Origin: Ochromonas danica
Lineage: Eukaryota > Sar > Chrysophyceae > Chromulinales > Chromulinaceae
Length of the DNA: 64,000 nucleotides
Direction of reading: 5' to 3'
NCBI GenBank assembly: GCA_015146655.1
Contig: VKHL01000096.1
Coordinates: 44,393-108,392 of the forward strand
A program made the translations under genes and the position numbers. Positions within the stretch are counted from its first letter, which is position 1. Each line of letters starts with the position of its first letter. Shown piece after piece: positions 20,995-31,372 of the stretch. Below the pieces are notes generated by a model that was given only the letters and a program-made list of their open reading frames with translations, did no database searches and was not told the origin of the DNA.

Positions 20995-23257
20995 CTATTT
21001 CCCTCTTTCCAACTGCTCTTTCTCGCGCTCCGTCACCATGTTGACAATAAGGTTGTCAATGCGTTGCATAATCCGCTTCCACAATTCTTCTTCTTGCTTT
21101 TCTCCGCTATTTGCCTTGACAGGCAAGGCGAAGCCATTCTGCAGGTAATCCGCACCGTTGGGTCGCTTGACACCTTCCAAGCTGTGCAGCTGCTGCCAAG
21201 TGGGACCATCGCCAGGCATAGGAGGAGCATATTGCATCCTAGCTGGTTTGCCTTCTCGCTTAGCTAGCCAGTTCGCATGCTTCGCTGGCGTTCTTCGTAC
21301 AAATGTTTGGATGCTATCCCAAGAATAGCCAAACTCCTTCATGATAGCGATGCGGTCTTGAATCAAAGCACAAGAGGTGCCGAGGAGATGAGGCATCTTC
21401 AACACTGCCTCGCGCACCATGGCTCGGACAGGATGGCTTCTCCAAGCGAGGACGGCAGTTCGCGAATTCATAGGAAGAGCCGAAAAACTGGCGAAATCCT
21501 CAGAAAGGTCTTTAGAAGAGCGAAGTCGACTAGCCCTGCGCACATTGATAGGGGCATGAAGCAAGTCATCCAGAGCAGCTTTTCCAAGCAATTCCAGCAC
21601 TTCCTTGAGCTTTCCATCGACAGACAAGGTTAGCATTCTGTGACACGATGGACTGACAGTGAGACGGAGACATCCAACGGAAGATTGTGAGGGACACACA
21701 CCTGGGAAACGCATTCACGATCCGATGAAGCTCATAGCGGGTTAGACCTAGCGAAAACGTCAGCACATTTAACACATTCTGTGCCCGTCCGATGCGATAA
21801 CCCAACAAAGCAGGCTCAGCACGCAGAATGGCCATCGCTCGCTCCACAGGCAAATGCAATTGCGCAGACACTCGAAGAAAGAATTCCGGCACTTCATCCT
21901 TGATCCTGTCAGGTGCTTGCTTAAGATCCGAGGTTAGTGCCGCATTCTCCCGGAATACACTCTTAATGAAGTTCAAATAGGAAACACGCGATAAGGTCAG
22001 CTGGCGGTCGTATTTCCTGGTCGAGTCGGACAGCCAATCGCACTCCACCAAAGGTCTTTCTTGCACAGCTTCTTCCAAACTCGCACTATCAATCACTTCT
22101 TTATGGTATTGAACAGCTTTGGGGAGTGCCAGGGCGAAGGGCTGCTGGTCACTGGCAGAGTCAATAAGAGGCGAGGGGCTGGACGAAAACACTTGCAATC
22201 CTGTGAGAAGAAGCAGTATTTCTCTGCACTTTCTGGTCAATGTAGCAGGTTCAGAGGTCAACAAAACCGGATAGTACCGCAGCACTTTGCGCAATGCCAG
22301 CACCTCTGCCTCAGACATGCTGCTACCATTGACAAGGGCTTGGGACGCGTTGACTGTGCCCACACCCAGCCATTCCCTCAACAAGGCAGTGTTGGACTGC
22401 AAGAAGTATTTGAAATCCTTGAAGAGGAGCGGTGGCCACCTCAGAATGATCTTCAGATAGTCTGGGCCCAGGAAGGTCTCGAAGAACGCCTTGCGCTGGT
22501 CGACCTCCTCCAGCATAGAAGGCGAGAGAATGCCTGGAAACCGCAAAACCATGCTTTTGCACGTGTCGTGATCGATGGCGAAGAGGTCGGTGAGCACCGC
22601 CCAGCAGTCCAGCAGCACGAACTTGTTCAGCATCGTGATGCGCGGGTTGGCCTGCACCAGCCTCGCGATCTCCTGCGGAGAGAAGTCCATGACATCTCCG
22701 AGAATGTTTGCAATATCCAGGTTTCGGTCGATGGAGGAGGTGAGCAGGTAGGGCTGGGCGAGAACGACCTTGACCAAAGCCGCCTTGCTCAGGCCAAACA
22801 TCTGCTTCAGACCCACGCAGCGCTCAGCGATGGAGAGCTTGGCGTTGAGTGATAGAATGCTTGGGGCGGAGGATACAAGTTGGCGGATGTCTCTCATCTT
22901 GAAGCCAAAGGACTGCAAGACTTTGATCGTTGGCTTGAGGTTGGTCTCCACCTTGAGGTACAGCAGGTAGGAGTGCTGCTCGATTATGCGACTCAGCACT
23001 TCTTCATCGAGCTTCAGCACGTTCTTGTAGAATGAGATCGCCATGTCGTTCTCTCTGGCCATGAAGGAGGGCATGAGGTCGCCGTCCTTGGCGAGGCTGT
23101 CGCCCAGCAGCCATGGTGGCAGAAAGTCAATATCGTCCAATGCCTTGCCTGCTAAAGCCTTCCCTTTCTCCCAGTTGATCCATCTCCGGAACGCAAAGGA
23201 GCCACACAGGACGGCATAAGAATAGAGGATGAAGACCAAAAGGTTGGTTCTCCACAT
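20995..23257 (-). CDS. mTERF-family helical-repeat protein, organelle-targeted
   Basis: Two exons (23257-21702, 21637-20995; 64-nt intron) encode 732 residues. After a hydrophobic N-terminus (LLVFILYSYAVLCGS-FAFRR, again signal-like and followed by Phe) come repeated ~30-residue units with the mTERF pattern of a Pro after a hydrophobic helix: LVSSAPSILSLNAKL, VVLAQPYLLTSSID, LVQANPRITMLNK, MVLRFPGILSPSML, LRYYPVLLTSEP. mTERF proteins bind organelle nucleic acids and act in transcription termination or RNA processing. The first ATG (23257) was preferred to an upstream TTG. The presequence suggests plastid more than mitochondrion, but this is inference. Confidence 0.82.
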
Positions 23258-23638
23258 ACTTCGGACTTGTTGTTTCTGGACTTTTGGAATCAATCCCAGC
23301 CAGAAAATACCGCGCAATAATAATATTATGGCAGTTCTGCTGCTATCGTTTGTACAAAAAGCGCGTTTCTCCTAGCCTCCTCAAACCGCCGCATTTGCTG
23401 CTGAGCTGGGCTTGACATTTTTCACAGTCTTTCACAGCCCTGTGAAGGTTTTTCAGGATCTTTGGGGAACATCTTCAGCCTCCTACAAACACTTCGCCTT
23501 CCTGATCACTTGAGGGACTGATTGGTTGCCACAATTAATACCACCAGAAGACCTCATCCCTCAGATCTCCTCTCTTGACCTCTCTCACCTCTCTTGACCT
23601 CTCAGCGATACTGACCTAACCGGTTGAAACCTTCGCAA
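23258..23638. promoter_or_regulatory. Divergent spacer between mTERF and annexin genes
   Basis: About 380 bp between divergently transcribed genes. It contains a tandem CCTCTCTTGACCTCTCTCACCTCTCTTGACCTCTC-like pyrimidine block immediately upstream of the annexin ATG (about 23566-23605), in 18-nt-like repeats. No gene. Confidence 0.4.
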
Positions 23639-25657
23639 ATGGGATGTGGAGGTAGCAAGAACGATGTCAAAGATAATGATAATCCTTTAGAATTTGTTCC
23701 AAAGGATATCTCAGATGCGCGTCCTGACAAGTTGAGGAAGGACATCACTGCTCTCTATGCTGTATATCTCGTCAATCGAGACAGACTCAAGCCTCTCCTA
23801 GCAGAGAAGTATGGTATAAATGCAGCCATTGATGAGGAACGTGAAAAGCTGATGCCTGTGATAGCTCAGAAAGAGGAGTTATACAACAAGCGCCAGCCGC
23901 TAATGGAACGCGTTTGGGAACGAGATGCCGACGAACTCCATAAGGCATTTCAGAAATTCTCCACAGACAAAAATGTCTTGGTCAATATTCTATGTGCTCG
24001 GACGTATTGGCAAATTCAAGCTATTAATACTGTCTATACGAAGAAGTACAACACTCCTCTGTTGGCAAAGATTGTGCAAGAGTTGACCACTGTTTTAGGT
24101 ACAATATTAACTGGCTCTGGCACAGGATTAAGTCGTCTTTTGACCTATCGCCTTCTTCCTCAGCCAGAGCGCGATGCTGCTTTGTTGAAAGACTGCATCG
24201 ATAGCCTCACTCTTGATGATGCAGGTTTGTTGGAGATCATCTGCACACGAACCAATATAGAGGTCAAACTTGCCCTTGCGCATTTCTCAGCGACATACAA
24301 GAAAGATTTTGTGGAGATCTTTAAGTCGAGATCTACCTATAAGAATTATCGTGAGTTCATGCTAAAGTTGCTGGAGTGCCAGAGAGATGAGGACAATACG
24401 CGCTTAGACATAGATATTGCTCGCCAATATGCCCAAGAACTTTATGCTGCTGGCGCTGGTAGGACATTAGGATTTGATCCTGAACCATTCATTCGTATTT
24501 TAGCAAATATTTCGCGCACCCAGTTTGAGAGCATCAACGATGTATATCCTAATAAATCATTGATCAAAGATATCACAGCCAAACTTGGAGGTGATTTCCA
24601 ATTGGCAGTTTTAACGAGATGCTCAGACAAGTTTGAATATCTTGCAGGTCGTATCGAGGTAGCACTTAAAGGGTTTAGTCCAGATAAGGAGACACTTTGC
24701 AGGTATTGACAATACCCCAATGCTCACTTTGCATAGTGTGATTAGTTGTCATATCATGTGCTAATAGAATTCTCGGCTGTCTTTCTCGCCCGGATTGCGT
24801 AAAGTTGAAGCAGACTTATGCTCGAATGGGCTACAAACGAACACTTGAAGAAGCTTTTCGTTCTGTGTTGCGGTCACAAGCGACTTACCTCACTGCTTGC
24901 CTTATGTTAATATCTGAGGATACTTCTATAACGCCTCTGGGCTCAGATAAAGAGATCGATGAAGAGGAGTTAGAACTGCAGCGTGAGGCAGATCGCATAG
25001 CTGCCACGGATATGCTACAATACGATTCTGCGAAGGTTTGTTGTTCCAGATGATGAAATTTATAATGTAACATAACGTTTTATTCTTTGTATAGATGGTG
25101 CATAAAGGGGAGGAGATCATGGCAGCTAAAAGAAAGCGCCGCATTCGCTTATTGCCCTCTTTGAAGCTCACCTCCAGCACACCTGCTGCGAACTCTTCTG
25201 CACTCGATGGAGATGCTCAACAGCTAGGAGCGGAGGACCAGCCACCAGAGGAAGAAGAGACTGGAAATAATGACGCGCCTGATCCTTCTGCTGACCCTGT
25301 CATTCAGGAGGAAGATCGAATGTTGGGTGTGTCTTGGGATGGCAAAGGTCGTTTTCTTGATGCCACCAAGCTAGCTACGATCTATCGTGAATTAGAGAAG
25401 GCCAACAATGACTGTGCCGTTCTTCTGGACAGGTGCGCTTTTATGTGAAATTTTATGTGTTTGGCTTCTGACAATAATGGTGAAACAGGCTGCCGGATGA
25501 GTTAGTTGCTTTACAGGGAATATATCGCACTATCCTTCGACACAAGTATGAGAGCGATGCCTATGTGCGGATCTACCAGGGACAGATTCGTCATCTGGAA
25601 CAGTTCCTCTATAACCGCGAGAGAAGCATGTCCATTGCTAAATCGGCGAAATATTAG
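23639..25657 (+). CDS. Annexin-like protein with N-terminal dual-acylation motif
   Basis: Four exons (23639-24702, 24768-25035, 25095-25432, 25489-25657) join to 612 residues; introns 56-65 nt. The ATG at 23639 gives MGCGGSKND, a textbook N-myristoylation (Gly2) plus palmitoylation (Cys3) signal; the open frame starts upstream, but only with a TTG codon. Annexin repeats are recognisable: DADELHKAFQKFSTDKNVLV followed by ILCARTYWQIQAINTVYTKK; then LLEIICTRTNIEVKLAL; then FEYLAGRIEVALKGF and RILGCLSRP. The canonical GxGTD calcium loops are mostly missing (STDK in repeat 1), so calcium binding may be weak and membrane attachment could rely on the lipids. The C-terminal ~170 residues, after an acidic linker, are unique and helical. 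Annexin fold confident to moderate; function inferred. Confidence 0.75.
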
Positions 25658-26046
25658 CTTTGACATAGATGATAACGCAGGATTCGCTTTCAACTATGCG
25701 ATGGAGAATGGTTTTGTGGAGCATTAAGAGCTGGGTAAATAAGTAGAATTTGCCTGTGTATAGAATAGTATATTTTGTGCTCGACCTCCATAATACTAAC
25801 CGCAATGTGACAATGTTATATAGTGTTACATACAACTAACGTACAACCTGTTACTTTCTAACTCCCTACCTCAACAACATATCCCTCCGAGGTTCGGGAC
25901 ATGCACCTAAGAGACAACTACTTGTATCAGATAACCCCTTTCGAATGAAGCGATTAGTTCCACAACTTCCTAAAACCAAAACTATAAGTCAAGAACAAGA
26001 CTACCCAATTACCTGTCTCAAAATAATTATCGTACTAGCCTTGAAC
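25658..26046. other. Convergent 3' spacer
   Basis: AT-rich region between two converging genes; no ORF or RNA gene seen. Confidence 0.6.
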
Positions 26047-27345
26047 CTACTTCATAGATAAGGCTGAAAGAGCAAGGATGACCTCCTTATGCAGATCGGG
26101 AGTGAGCACGCTAAAGAAGTCTTTCTGTTGCACCACCTCACGAGCATTCTTCACTATGAACGCCAGGGCTGCTTGGCGTAGCTCAGACGATCCACAACTA
26201 TCTGCAGCACGCAAGATGCGAGCTACGTTCTCCGTGTTGATCGTGGAATAGACTGATTGAGCACATAGCGCCTGCACACCTACCAACTCATATTGGCAAG
26301 CCAATAACAGCACTTGATCATAGTGCAGACGCAACACATCGTTAGAGAAGACATCCGTGTAGAGATAACGCACCATCTCGCGCACCACAACTGCATCCAC
26401 ATCCACTTCGATCTGCACCATCTCAGGTTTCGTCACACCACTCTTGAAGACACTGTTACAGCTGTTATTTGAGCTAATTTGGTTGTTACTATTGCTGTTG
26501 TTGCTGGAGATGTTTTTGGCTGAGGCTAAGGTTGTAGTAGGGAAAGCCATGGTGACGGTACCTTCTTCCTCTCCACTCACTCCACGACTCAGACTAGCAA
26601 CATCTACCATACTCATGCTGCTAATATTGTTTATCATATTAGGAAGCATTTTAAGCTCAATATCATCACCAAGAAGTTCGGCACCAATATTTGCGAGACG
26701 TTTGCGAAATACGTCGGATCGCAGAGATAGCATGAACTTATGGGCTGGAATGGCTTCGCCTCCTGCCAACAACAAGACGTCTGCCGTGTGAGGATCGAAG
26801 AGAAGACTCGATAACGCCTCCAGAATACTCTGACAACTCTTGTTGCCCTCTTGCTGGCGAGGTTTGCGAGGAGTAGCCACCACCAAGGTCTTCGGAGGAA
26901 AGAAGATCGTCAAGTCAATGCGCAACACCAAGGCATCCTCCGCACAGTATCGAGGAAGAGCACTCTGCAGCAGAAACTTCGCCCAACCGATCGTAGAACC
27001 CTTGCCTGGCATTAACTTGTCCATCTCCGTTGCTGCGATGTGATTGTCGCTGGAGTACTTCGCATTGATCAATGTGATCTTCACTGCCGCACGAATTGCT
27101 TCTTCTGACTCATGCACAAGATAGCACGAGATAAACCCCGCGGCATTCTCATCTACTCCACTCGCATACAGACGTACGCTCCATTGGTGACCTTCGATCT
27201 CCACGCTGGGGCTATTGATCGGCACTCCAGGTTGAGAGGGAAAACAGGAGAAGCCAGAGAAAGTTGCCACGAAGCATCCGAAGGACTTCTGCAGCTTGGT
27301 CTCAGCAAAGGTGGAGATGTTCTTCAGATGGGGACTGGCATAGGC
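26036..27345 (-). repeat. Left arm of inverted MATH-BTB duplication
   Basis: Positions 27345 down to ~26714 pair with 28286-~28917, and 26460 down to 26036 pair with 29234-29652 apart from the last few bases, in inverted orientation. The two blocks align with very few substitutions and no length change that I can see. The segment between the blocks (~26461-26713), coding the BTB insert, has diverged in both length and sequence. Identity extends about 10 bp past the stop codon. Confidence 0.88.
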
Positions 27346-27492
27346 CGAGCAATTCAATCTTGGGCCCGTCGGTGCCACATTTGCTGGCAGCGAGACGTTA
27401 CGAGGTGTGCTCGTGATGATTGATTCTTTCCCACTCTCATTCTCTAAAGATCCTCTAGAACTAGTCGTGGAAGTTAAAGAGAGTCTTTCCAT
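26047..27492 (-). CDS. MATH-BTB protein, copy 1
   Basis: Single exon, 481 residues from the ATG at 27492. Residues ~50-190 form a MATH (TRAF-C-like) domain (FVATFSGFSCFPSQPG, WSVRLYASGVDENAAGFISC, GSTIGWAKFLLQSALPRYC). A BTB/POZ domain follows (HTADVLLLAGGEAIPAHKFM ... VREMVRYLYTDVFSNDV) with a BACK-like helical end (ENVARILRAADSCGSSEL). The BTB fold is interrupted by an ~80-residue Asn/Ser-rich insert. MATH-BTB proteins are substrate adaptors for CUL3 ubiquitin ligases, the MATH part recruiting substrates. It lies head-to-head with a near-identical copy. Only the N-terminal ~45 residues and the insert differ between them. Confidence 0.9.
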   Translation of the reverse strand: MERLSLTSTTSSRGSLENESGKESIITSTPRNVSLPANVAPTGPRLNCSAYASPHLKNISTFAETKLQKSFGCFVATFSGFSCFPSQPGVPINSPSVEIEGHQWSVRLYASGVDENAAGFISCYLVHESEEAIRAAVKITLINAKYSSDNHIAATEMDKLMPGKGSTIGWAKFLLQSALPRYCAEDALVLRIDLTIFFPPKTLVVATPRKPRQQEGNKSCQSILEALSSLLFDPHTADVLLLAGGEAIPAHKFMLSLRSDVFRKRLANIGAELLGDDIELKMLPNMINNISSMSMVDVASLSRGVSGEEEGTVTMAFPTTTLASAKNISSNNSNSNNQISSNNSCNSVFKSGVTKPEMVQIEVDVDAVVVREMVRYLYTDVFSNDVLRLHYDQVLLLACQYELVGVQALCAQSVYSTINTENVARILRAADSCGSSELRQAALAFIVKNAREVVQQKDFFSVLTPDLHKEVILALSALSMK

Positions 27493-28129
27493 GATTGACA
27501 GTGAGAAGAAGAATTTCCTCAATGGTTGTTGATGGATTGCATTGCCAAAAGTTGGTGTGGGTGGAGGTGAGAGGTAGAGAGAAAGGAAGTGGTTGAGAGG
27601 GGAAGACAGCCGCCAGCAGACAGTAGCGAGTGCAGCGGTGAGGGCCAGGGAGTGGCGCGCACTTTCGTTTTCCGTTCACTTCTGTGATGCAATTGGCCAA
27701 CAGTCTTCGTCATGCATTGTTTGAGGGGAGGTTGGTAGTCTTTGAACTATATACTTTTTCAAATGCATTTTGAGTTGTTTTGTCCCTATCTCATACGATG
27801 ACTACAGAAGAAGCAACACAAAAATTACAGTCATTGGAGGTGAAGTGGTTGACGAATGAGAATAAACAGCTTTTGTCAGCTGTTTTCATCTGAGAGGTGG
27901 CTGGGAGGATGAGAGGCGCTGCTGTGAGGGAGAGAAGCGAGGGAGAGGAGCTGTTGGGTGCTGCCACGCCGCTGTTGGCTGGGAGGAGCAGAGCATGTGG
28001 CAGCACTCAGACTGTCACTGTCAGAATGCAGTAGCAAATCAAATCCTCTCGTTAGTTTGTTACCAATCCAGAGCCTTTCAATCTCGCCAAAAGCCACTAT
28101 TCTAGTACAGTTTTTTATTTTTCTCTGAA
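27493..28129. promoter_or_regulatory. Bidirectional spacer between the two MATH-BTB genes
   Basis: About 640 bp forming the centre of the inverted duplication but not itself symmetrical, so the two copies have unrelated upstream regions. Contains purine-rich and pyrimidine-rich runs; no gene. Confidence 0.5.
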
Positions 28130-29647
28130 ATGTTTTATTTTAATAACACCGCGACCATTCCTCAGCCACCTTTTCAACCTCCAAGTCCAACTGCCAGTAT
28201 AAATAGTTTGGGAAGTATGAGTAGCAGCAACAACCTTCCTGTCGGATCTGGAGGATTACAAGGCACACCACGACACGCTTTTTCCGCCTATGCCAGTCCC
28301 CATCTGAAGAACATCTCCACCTTTGCTGAGACCAAGCTGCAGAAGTCCTTCGGATGCTTCGTGGCAACTTTCTCTGGCTTCTCCTGTTTTCCCTCTCAAC
28401 CTGGAGTGCCGATCAATAGCCCCAGCGTGGAGATCGAAGGTCACCAATGGAGCGTACGTCTGTATGCGAGTGGAGTAGATGAGAATGCCGCGGGGTTTAT
28501 CTCGTGCTATCTTGTGCATGAGTCAGAAGAAGCAATTCGTGCGGCAGTGAAGATCACATTGATCAATGCGAAGTACTCCAGCGACAATCACATCGCAGCA
28601 ACGGAGATGGACAAGTTAATGCCAGGCAAGGGTTCTACGATCGGTTGGGCGAAGTTTCTGCTGCAGAGTGCTCTTCCTCGATACTGTGCGGAGGATGCCT
28701 TGGTGTTGCGCATTGACTTGACGATCTTCTTTCCTCCGAAGACCTTGGTGGTGGCTACTCCTCGCAAACCTCGCCAGCAAGAGGGCAACAAGAGTTGTCA
28801 GAGTATTCTGGAGGCGTTATCGAGTCTTCTCTTCGATCCTCACACGGCAGACGTCTTGTTGTTGGCGGGAGGCGAAGCCATTCCAGCCCATAAGTTCATG
28901 CTATCTCTGCGATCCGACGTGTTTCGCAGGCAGCTTCGCAAGAGTGTTAATGGGTCGAACAGCCTCAATCCTGATTTCGCTAACATTGACTCCAAGATGT
29001 CCTCCCAGAGTCTTCTCAAATCTGTCACTATCAACAGCTTAAGCTCTCTGACTCTTGGAGAAGAAGGCAGTCTGAGCCGTGGTGTGAGTTGTGAGGAAGA
29101 AGGTACCGTCACGACGACTTCTTTGCCTGCTACAACCGTAGCCCCAGCCAAAAGCATCTCCAGCAACAACAGCAATAACAACAGCAATAGTAACAACCAA
29201 ATTAGCTCAAGTAACAATGGTGGTGGCAGCAGCTGTAACAGTGTCTTCAAGAGTGGTGTGACGAAACCTGAGATGGTGCAGATCGAAGTGGATGTGGATG
29301 CAGTGGTGGTGCGCGAGATGGTACGCTATCTCTACACGGATGTCTTCTCTAACGATGTGTTGCGTCTGCACTATGATCAAGTGCTGTTATTGGCTTGCCA
29401 ATATGAGTTGGTAGGTGTGCAGGCGCTATGTGCTCAATCAGTCTATTCCACGATCAACACGGAGAACGTAGCTCGCATCTTGCGTGCTGCAGATAGTTGT
29501 GGATCGTCTGAGCTACGCCAAGCAGCCCTGGCGTTCATAGTGAAGAATGCTCGTGAGGTGGTGCAACAGAAAGACTTCTTTAGCGTGCTCACTCCCGATC
29601 TGCATAAGGAGGTCATCCTTGCTCTTTCAGCCTTATCTATGAAGTAG
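28130..29647 (+). CDS. MATH-BTB protein, copy 2
   Basis: Single exon, 505 residues from the ATG at 28130. The MATH domain (from AYASPHLKNIST) and both halves of the BTB domain are identical in protein sequence to copy 1. Differences are confined to the first ~50 residues (a Pro/Ser-rich segment beginning MFYFNNTATIPQPPFQPP) and to the BTB insert, which is longer here and contains runs of Asn and Ser (AKSISSNNSNNNSNSNNQIS) plus a Gly4-like stretch. As for copy 1, a CUL3 adaptor role is inferred from the domain pair. Identical domains with divergent ends suggest a recent duplication kept homogeneous by gene conversion. Confidence 0.9.
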   Translation: MFYFNNTATIPQPPFQPPSPTASINSLGSMSSSNNLPVGSGGLQGTPRHAFSAYASPHLKNISTFAETKLQKSFGCFVATFSGFSCFPSQPGVPINSPSVEIEGHQWSVRLYASGVDENAAGFISCYLVHESEEAIRAAVKITLINAKYSSDNHIAATEMDKLMPGKGSTIGWAKFLLQSALPRYCAEDALVLRIDLTIFFPPKTLVVATPRKPRQQEGNKSCQSILEALSSLLFDPHTADVLLLAGGEAIPAHKFMLSLRSDVFRRQLRKSVNGSNSLNPDFANIDSKMSSQSLLKSVTINSLSSLTLGEEGSLSRGVSCEEEGTVTTTSLPATTVAPAKSISSNNSNNNSNSNNQISSSNNGGGSSCNSVFKSGVTKPEMVQIEVDVDAVVVREMVRYLYTDVFSNDVLRLHYDQVLLLACQYELVGVQALCAQSVYSTINTENVARILRAADSCGSSELRQAALAFIVKNAREVVQQKDFFSVLTPDLHKEVILALSALSMK

Positions 29648-29652
29648 GTTCA
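28286..29652 (+). repeat. Right arm of inverted MATH-BTB duplication
   Basis: Partner of the block at 26036-27345. The two conserved blocks (28286-~28917 and 29234-29652) flank a diverged insert at ~28918-29233 that is longer than its counterpart. Confidence 0.88.
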
Positions 29653-30163
29653 AGGCTTGTATGTTATATGTTGCATGTTAGATGGTTCTAGAGTTTGTTT
29701 GATTTTGGAGAACTGTCAGTTTCAAGTGTTAGAGCTTTTTGTTTCATATATGAATGGCAGCTGATAAGAACTGACTTGGATGTGACTGCTCGCTTGAGTG
29801 ACTGTTAAGCCTGTCATCTTCATGCTTCTTGTTGCTATTTATGGTGTTGTTTGGTGTATGGTAGACCTGGTAAAGAACGAGTCAGTCGATGGTATAGTTT
29901 AGGTCAAGAGTCGTTTTCTCTGATATATCATGTCTACTACCCTCCTATGATGCAATTTTGACTTGTCTTCATCATTGAGATGAGTTTGTGCTGACCTAGT
30001 AGAGCTAGCTGCTCGTAGTATAAGTAATCATCATCATTTCCCTTGGTTGGAGTTGAGAAAGCCAAAGCCAATGGAACTTCTTGTGTTAGTGCAATCATGA
30101 TCATCTTGATTAATTTTATAGAATTCTTACTTAGCCTCTATCCTGTTGCTTAGACACCATGTC
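29648..30163. other. Convergent 3' spacer
   Basis: About 515 bp between the ends of two converging genes. AT-rich, no ORF with any homology signal and no RNA gene noticed. Confidence 0.6.
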
Positions 30164-31372
30164 TCACTTCTTTCCACCAGGCAGGGGTGCTTGTAGCAGG
30201 CTTTGGATGTAATTGGTGCGCGCCTCGCCCCTCTTTCTGTCTGAGGGATTGAGAAGCTTCTCTATGTAGGCGTCATTGCTGGCTGCCTTGCTCTTCTTCG
30301 AGTCCTTCGCACTGTCGTTCTCTTCCTTGCTCTTCAGCAAGTGCACTTTCTCCACGAGCAGTTGATCTCTCTCGTACTTGACCTTCTCCACCTCGAACTG
30401 CAACTGCTCGATATCCTGCACGAACTTCTCCGCCGCTGCTTGATGACTCTTCCAGTTTTGAAGCAACGTCCTCTCTAAAGTGGTCATAAGCTCCACAGGC
30501 TTGTCGAAAGTCGTTTCCTTTGTTCTGCCATGCACATAGTAGCGATCTGGTTTTTCGGCTTTTCCTCCTCCTGCCCCTACCGCTCCCTCCTCCTCCTCCT
30601 CCTCCTCTTCTTCTTCCTCCTCCTCTGCTGATTTCTTCCCTGTCCTGACACATATCCAGCCTTTACAAACGTCATCATAGAGTGCGGAGGCATGGAAGCG
30701 CAGTGAGCCCACGTGATGGACGAGGTCGAAGCAGGCGATGCAGTAGGGGTCCCAGCACTCCAAACACATCTTAGTGGCCTGCTTCACGCTGCACTCGATG
30801 CACTTGACAATGTTCGGATCGTCATGAGTCTGGAAGTCCTTCTTGCTGGGCAGTTCCTTCGCGGACCATTTGTGTCGCTTGGCTCTCAAGGCCTCCAAGT
30901 CGCCCACCGCCACGCCCTCAGCAGGCAAGGGGTCCTTGTTGTGCTTCTTGGCGAAATGCTTGTCACAGAAGGAAGCCGAGCAGTCCTGACACCACTTGTC
31001 TGCTAGCTTGTAGCAGATCGAGCAAGGCGCTAACCACGTGCTCTCCCCAGTTTGCGTGTTGTAGTAGTAGATGCAGCGATTGATGTCCATGCACCGCACC
31101 CAGAAGTCATAGTCAGCTGGCTTCTCATCCTCTGGAACAAGCTCTTTGTTTCCACTTGAATCAGACTTGTCCTTCTTTTTCTTCTTTTTCTTGGAGCTGG
31201 AGGAGGAGGAGGAGGCTATGAGGGTGTTGTTGTTATTGTCCAGCACTGGCAGGACATCATCGCTTGACTTGTTGACCTCTTTTCCATCACCTGCTGAACC
31301 TTGAGGCTTTTGAGGTGAAATAGCTGGAAGGGTGAAGCTAACCTTGGAAGGTGAAGACAGAGAAGCCTCCAT
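30164..31372 (-). CDS. WW domain / B-box-like zinc finger / coiled-coil protein
   Basis: Single frame; the ATG at 31372 gives 402 residues (the frame continues upstream only through a low-complexity CTGT tract). Order: a Lys-rich N-terminus; a WW domain (FWVRCMDINRCIYYYNTQTG ... STWLAP); a B-box-like Cys/His cluster (CSICYKLADKWCQDCSASFC, then HFAKKH); a second Cys cluster (CIECSVKQATKMCLECWDPY, then CIACFDLVHH). Next comes a second, broken WW-like unit (GWICVRTG ... YYVHGRTKETTFDKP), split by a 13-residue Glu run and Gly stretch and with the second Trp replaced by Phe. A coiled coil follows (EKFVQDIEQLQFEVEKVKYE). Such proteins are protein-protein scaffolds; the partner is unknown. The C-terminus (TNYIQSLLQAPLPGGKK) is basic. 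Confidence 0.75.
   Translation of the reverse strand: MEASLSSPSKVSFTLPAISPQKPQGSAGDGKEVNKSSDDVLPVLDNNNNTLIASSSSSSSKKKKKKKDKSDSSGNKELVPEDEKPADYDFWVRCMDINRCIYYYNTQTGESTWLAPCSICYKLADKWCQDCSASFCDKHFAKKHNKDPLPAEGVAVGDLEALRAKRHKWSAKELPSKKDFQTHDDPNIVKCIECSVKQATKMCLECWDPYCIACFDLVHHVGSLRFHASALYDDVCKGWICVRTGKKSAEEEEEEEEEEEEEGAVGAGGGKAEKPDRYYVHGRTKETTFDKPVELMTTLERTLLQNWKSHQAAAEKFVQDIEQLQFEVEKVKYERDQLLVEKVHLLKSKEENDSAKDSKKSKAASNDAYIEKLLNPSDRKRGEARTNYIQSLLQAPLPGGKK

Noticed and set aside
22061-22852. 263-codon plus-strand frame opposite mTERF
   Set aside because: Antisense to clear mTERF repeats; composition is atypical for protein.
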